A DNA stretch of 36,742 bases from an uncultured Clostridia bacterium (GTDB lineage Bacteria > Bacillota > Clostridia > Christensenellales > Borkfalkiaceae). The stretch lies in assembly GCA_947624445.1 (NCBI GenBank), contig CANQKF010000015.1, positions 1 through 36,742 on the forward strand. Direction: 5' to 3'. This document shows, in pieces, positions 34,224-36,742 of the stretch. The first letter of the stretch is position 1. Each line of letters starts with the position of its first letter. The notes under the pieces are model-generated. The model was given only the letters and a program-made list of their open reading frames with translations. It did not search any database and was not told the origin of the DNA. The position numbers were made by a program, and so were the translations under genes.

Positions 34224-35024
34224 TCAATGCGTTTCTTCGGAGATGAGATCCGCAAGGCGGGCGAACGCGGCGGGCGTGAGCGTTTCGCCCCGTGCGTTTG
34301 CAGGGATCTCCGCCGCCCCGAGAAGAGCATGCACCCGTTCACGATCCCACGAAAAGACGGCCATCAGATTGTTTTCGAGGGTCTTTCTGCGGCTCGAAAA
34401 CGCCGCACGCACGACGGCGCGGTACATCGCCTCGCTCCCGACCGCAACGCCCCCTTCGAAGCGGATGCGGACGACGGCGGAATCGACGTTGGGACGGGGG
34501 TAGAAGAGGGTCCGCGGCACCTTGCGGGTGATCTCGCACGTCCCGCGGAGGGCGATCGCGGCGGTGATGGCGCCGTATTCGGGCGTGCCCGCATGCGCCG
34601 TAAACCGGGCGGCGACCTCCTCTTGCACCATCACGGTGATCCCACGGCACCGCTTCGCCTCCTCGAGAAAGCGCATGACGACGGGCGTCGTGATGTAGTA
34701 GGGCAGATTGGCGACGACGACGTAATCCCCGAGCTCCGCTTCGAGCGCGGGAAGATCTTCTTTCGCGAAGTCGCGGAACACGATCTCCGCATTGGTCACG
34801 CCTTGGAGCGTCTCTTCGAGGACGGGCATGAGCGTGCGGTCGATCTCGTAGGCGACGACCCGTGCGGCACGCCCTGCGAGCGCGCGCGTAAGCGCCCCCG
34901 CCCCCGCGCCGATCTCGAGGACTGTGGTCGTTTTTTCGACGCCCGCGTCCTCCACGATGGCGCCCAGAAGGTTTGCGTCGGTGAGAAAATTCTGCCCTAA
35001 CTGCTTCTTGAAGCGAAATTCCAT
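34224..35024 (-). CDS. rsmA: 16S rRNA dimethyladenosine transferase RsmA (KsgA)
   Basis: A 266-residue methyltransferase that dimethylates the two adjacent adenosines near the 3' end of 16S rRNA. The N-terminus KKQLGQNFLTDANLL is diagnostic. The AdoMet loop LEIGAGAGALTRAL, the acid in YEIDRTL, and the catalytic NLPYYITTPV are all present, then a helical C-terminal domain with AFSSRRKTLENNL. No Shine-Dalgarno site is visible before the ATG; the upstream 11 bases are AT-rich sequence belonging to the inserted cassette, so the original leader may have been lost. Confidence 0.97.
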   Translation of the reverse strand: MEFRFKKQLGQNFLTDANLLGAIVEDAGVEKTTTVLEIGAGAGALTRALAGRAARVVAYEIDRTLMPVLEETLQGVTNAEIVFRDFAKEDLPALEAELGDYVVVANLPYYITTPVVMRFLEEAKRCRGITVMVQEEVAARFTAHAGTPEYGAITAAIALRGTCEITRKVPRTLFYPRPNVDSAVVRIRFEGGVAVGSEAMYRAVVRAAFSSRRKTLENNLMAVFSWDRERVHALLGAAEIPANARGETLTPAAFARLADLISEETH

Positions 35025-35035
35025 TTTAATTTACG

Positions 35036-35383
35036 TTATTTACTTATTTTTTGCAACTTTTCGCTTATCATATTCTGCGTTTTATCTACAACTATAACCG
35101 TTTCTCTAGCCTCGTCTTCGGTCAATTCCCCGTTCTCTAATATCGTATTTACTAATTGATGTACCATCATGAGCCTATCTTCGATTTCTTCGCCCAAGTC
35201 GATATCTTTGTTGTCAGAAAAAGCCACGGCATTTTCATCAAACCACTCGCTTACTGCCTTGATCGAAGTCTTTTCTGCCACATCATCATATTCATATGCA
35301 TTATTTAGTAAACCCCACAATGATGTTAATTCACCCTGGATATGGGTAAGCTCTTTGATGATTATGTTGTTAGTGTTATCCAT
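35036..35383 (-). CDS. Small acidic protein of unknown function
   Basis: A 115-residue, mostly helical, acidic protein (NTNNIIIKELTHIQGELTSL, DLGEEIEDRLMMVHQLVNT). It has no membrane segment and no family that I recognise. GGAGG stands six bases before the ATG at 35383, within the last codons of the exonuclease gene, with which it overlaps by 8 nt. This tight coupling suggests that the two proteins work together. The base composition is clearly more AT-rich than flanking host genes. Confidence 0.75.
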   Translation of the reverse strand: MDNTNNIIIKELTHIQGELTSLWGLLNNAYEYDDVAEKTSIKAVSEWFDENAVAFSDNKDIDLGEEIEDRLMMVHQLVNTILENGELTEDEARETVIVVDKTQNMISEKLQKISK

Positions 35384-36356
35384 TTTTTTCCTCCACGGCG
35401 GCATTATCTTCTAACATACGATAAAAAAGTTCTTCATCCGTAATAATTCTGATATGCGCGCCTTCTTCGTTGAGTTTTTTTGCTTCGTTTATTTTTACAT
35501 TCCCCGGACCCGTGCCCACAATCAAAATGTCCGTACTTCTTGACACGCCTTTCTTTATCGTCGCGCCACGTTTATATAGCTCTGTAACCAATTCGAGACG
35601 ATTTTTGAACCTGGCAAACTGACCGGAAACAACTACCGTTTTTTGAAAGAAATCCGCATCGCTTTCATCATTGGGGCTGACGGTTGCCGCAATTTCCTTC
35701 ATGTTGAACTTAAGGCCCGCATATTTATCGCCAACAAAATCCGACCTGCGTTCGTAATTGATTGAACTTGGATTACAAACACTCGGCATCGGAAGATCAC
35801 CTTCCAAGTGCCCACATATGTAACTAAAGATCCTGAAACAATCTATGGCATCTGACAATGCGTCGTGATTCTTTTCTATCGGAAAACCCAACGCATTGCA
35901 AAGTTTTTCCCTGGAAAATTCTCGGTCATGTAAAATATGAAGTTTACCATATAAGTACGATCTTGCTAAACTCATCGTACAATAATAACGTAGCTGTATT
36001 TCTTTCTCATAAAGCAAGAGATTTTTTATGATCCACGGGATATCGGCGCTTGCAGCATTGTGTGCAACAAAAGCATAATCTTTATAGCAATCAAATTTAT
36101 TATCCCACACCTCTCTGAAAGTGGGGGCATTGGCAACCATATCAGGAGTTATTCCATGAATATCTGTATGGTATTTAGAGCCGTTGAATACTCCATATGG
36201 TTTAACGTATTCACATATAATATCAACGATTGTGCCGTCGCTGACCACAATCGCGCCGATTTGACAAATATCGTTCTGGTTATTCGCCGTCTCTACATCA
36301 ACAAAAACAAACTTGCCTTTTAATGATACTTCTTTCCCAACATTTATGTCTACCAT
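35376..36356 (-). CDS. DEDDh 3'-5' exonuclease with C-terminal BRCT domain
   Basis: A 326-residue protein. An N-terminal exonuclease of the DnaQ/PolC-epsilon type (about residues 15-180) has FVFVDVETAN (first acids), AFVAHNAASAD and KNHDALSDAIDCF (His and last Asp), so all DEDDh residues are present. A BRCT domain fills about 225-315: QKTVVVSGQFARFKNR, GATIKKGVSRSTDILIVG. DnaQ-BRCT proteins are known and may act in repair or defence; this one's task is not established. It is AT-rich and lies with its small partner between a radical SAM gene and rsmA, a place usually taken by rnmV. A GGGGGAG site stands two bases before the ATG. Confidence 0.88.
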   Translation of the reverse strand: MVDINVGKEVSLKGKFVFVDVETANNQNDICQIGAIVVSDGTIVDIICEYVKPYGVFNGSKYHTDIHGITPDMVANAPTFREVWDNKFDCYKDYAFVAHNAASADIPWIIKNLLLYEKEIQLRYYCTMSLARSYLYGKLHILHDREFSREKLCNALGFPIEKNHDALSDAIDCFRIFSYICGHLEGDLPMPSVCNPSSINYERRSDFVGDKYAGLKFNMKEIAATVSPNDESDADFFQKTVVVSGQFARFKNRLELVTELYKRGATIKKGVSRSTDILIVGTGPGNVKINEAKKLNEEGAHIRIITDEELFYRMLEDNAAVEEKNG

Positions 36357-36372
36357 ATCTCCCCCTCGCCGC

Positions 36373-36742
36373 TCATGAGATCATCGGGCGGACGCGCAGC
36401 GGGATCCCGACGCCTTCCGCGATCTTTCGGCAGGCCGCGACGTTCTCCTCCCCGATGCAGTCGACGACGGAAAACCACGCGTTGAGCCCCTCCCGCTTGC
36501 AGGCGCGCGCAAAGGAGAGCATCGCCTCGAAGGCCCCGGGAAGTTGCGGGCGGCAGAGGGCTTCGTATCCCGCCCGATCGGGCATGTTGAGCGAGATGTT
36601 CACCCCGTCGATTCTGCCCTTTAAGCGCGGAACGATATCCCCGCCGCAGATGAGGTTCCCCTGCCCGTTGGTGTTGAGGCGTATTTTTATTCCCTCGTTG
36701 TTCTCTTTAAGCCATTTTGAAACGGTCATAACGTCGTCAAAC
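36373..36742 (-). CDS. TatD-associated radical SAM protein, C-terminal part
   Basis: Only the last 122 codons or so are inside the window; the N-terminal part, with the expected CxxxCxxC cluster motif, lies beyond the right edge. IKIRLNTNGQGNLICGGDIV, GVNISLNMPDRAGYEALCRP, and the end IAEGVGIPLRVRPMIS match the family of small radical SAM proteins found beside tatD in Bacillota. Its reaction is unknown. An ATG at 36729 is internal, as the frame stays open to the edge. In related genomes it precedes rnmV and rsmA; here the AT-rich cassette follows instead. Confidence 0.85.
   Translation of the reverse strand, partial: FDDVMTVSKWLKENNEGIKIRLNTNGQGNLICGGDIVPRLKGRIDGVNISLNMPDRAGYEALCRPQLPGAFEAMLSFARACKREGLNAWFSVVDCIGEENVAACRKIAEGVGIPLRVRPMIS

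Noticed and set aside
34001-34246. An 81-codon frame after the PHP gene
   Set aside because: It begins in the terminator hairpin and runs through repeat-like sequence.

Overview
The window looks like a GC-rich Bacillota genome of the Clostridia type, probably from an uncultured lineage. The evidence is an AddAB (not RecBCD) recombination nuclease, the rimM/trmD/rbgA/rnhB/yraN neighbourhood, pyruvate phosphate dikinase, KtrAB-type potassium uptake, strong GGAGG ribosome binding sites and sigma-70-type promoters. The species cannot be read from the sequence.

Layout. 1-166: two tRNA genes (Gly, Val) on the minus strand. 167-833: no gene, mostly decayed or dispersed repeats. 834-7451 (minus): an RNA-maturation and translation cluster, tmk, rimM, a three-gene ABC/membrane cassette, trmD, an 850-bp repeat block, rbgA, rnhB, yraN. 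rplS, usual between trmD and rbgA, is absent. 7590-8721: a frameshifted AlkZ-related gene and an orphan small gene. 9012-11657: ppdK. 12051-13481: a PRC-barrel protein and a small membrane protein. 13560-19812: addB-addA. 19966-20952: a lipoprotein of unknown role. 21058-23229: divergent gap and fba with a shared regulatory region. 23407-25461: ktrB-ktrA. 25512-31097: a 1,861-residue DUF4011/SF1 helicase with a Vsr-like nuclease domain. 31504-31950: a SecB-like chaperone. 32108-33977: divergent alpha/beta hydrolase and PHP phosphatase. 34224-36742: rsmA, an AT-rich two-gene insert (DEDDh exonuclease-BRCT plus a small acidic protein), and the end of a TatD-associated radical SAM gene. The insert lies where rnmV is usual.

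Regulation. Thirteen promoters can be read by eye, all with a 17-nt spacer, and eleven have a TG extended -10. Two genes (PHP phosphatase, ktrB) have start codons so close to the -10 box that their mRNAs should be leaderless. The gap/fba region holds spaced TTTTCCGAA repeats and a palindrome inside the fba promoter spacer.

Points most worth following: the three-copy 118-nt repeat with a compensated hairpin change that replaces rplS; the exonuclease-BRCT insert in the rnmV position; the large helicase-nuclease beside a SecB-like chaperone; the duplicated promoter module (302-358 and about 31412-31468); and the leaderless promoters. No CRISPR array, transposase, integrase or phage gene was seen.
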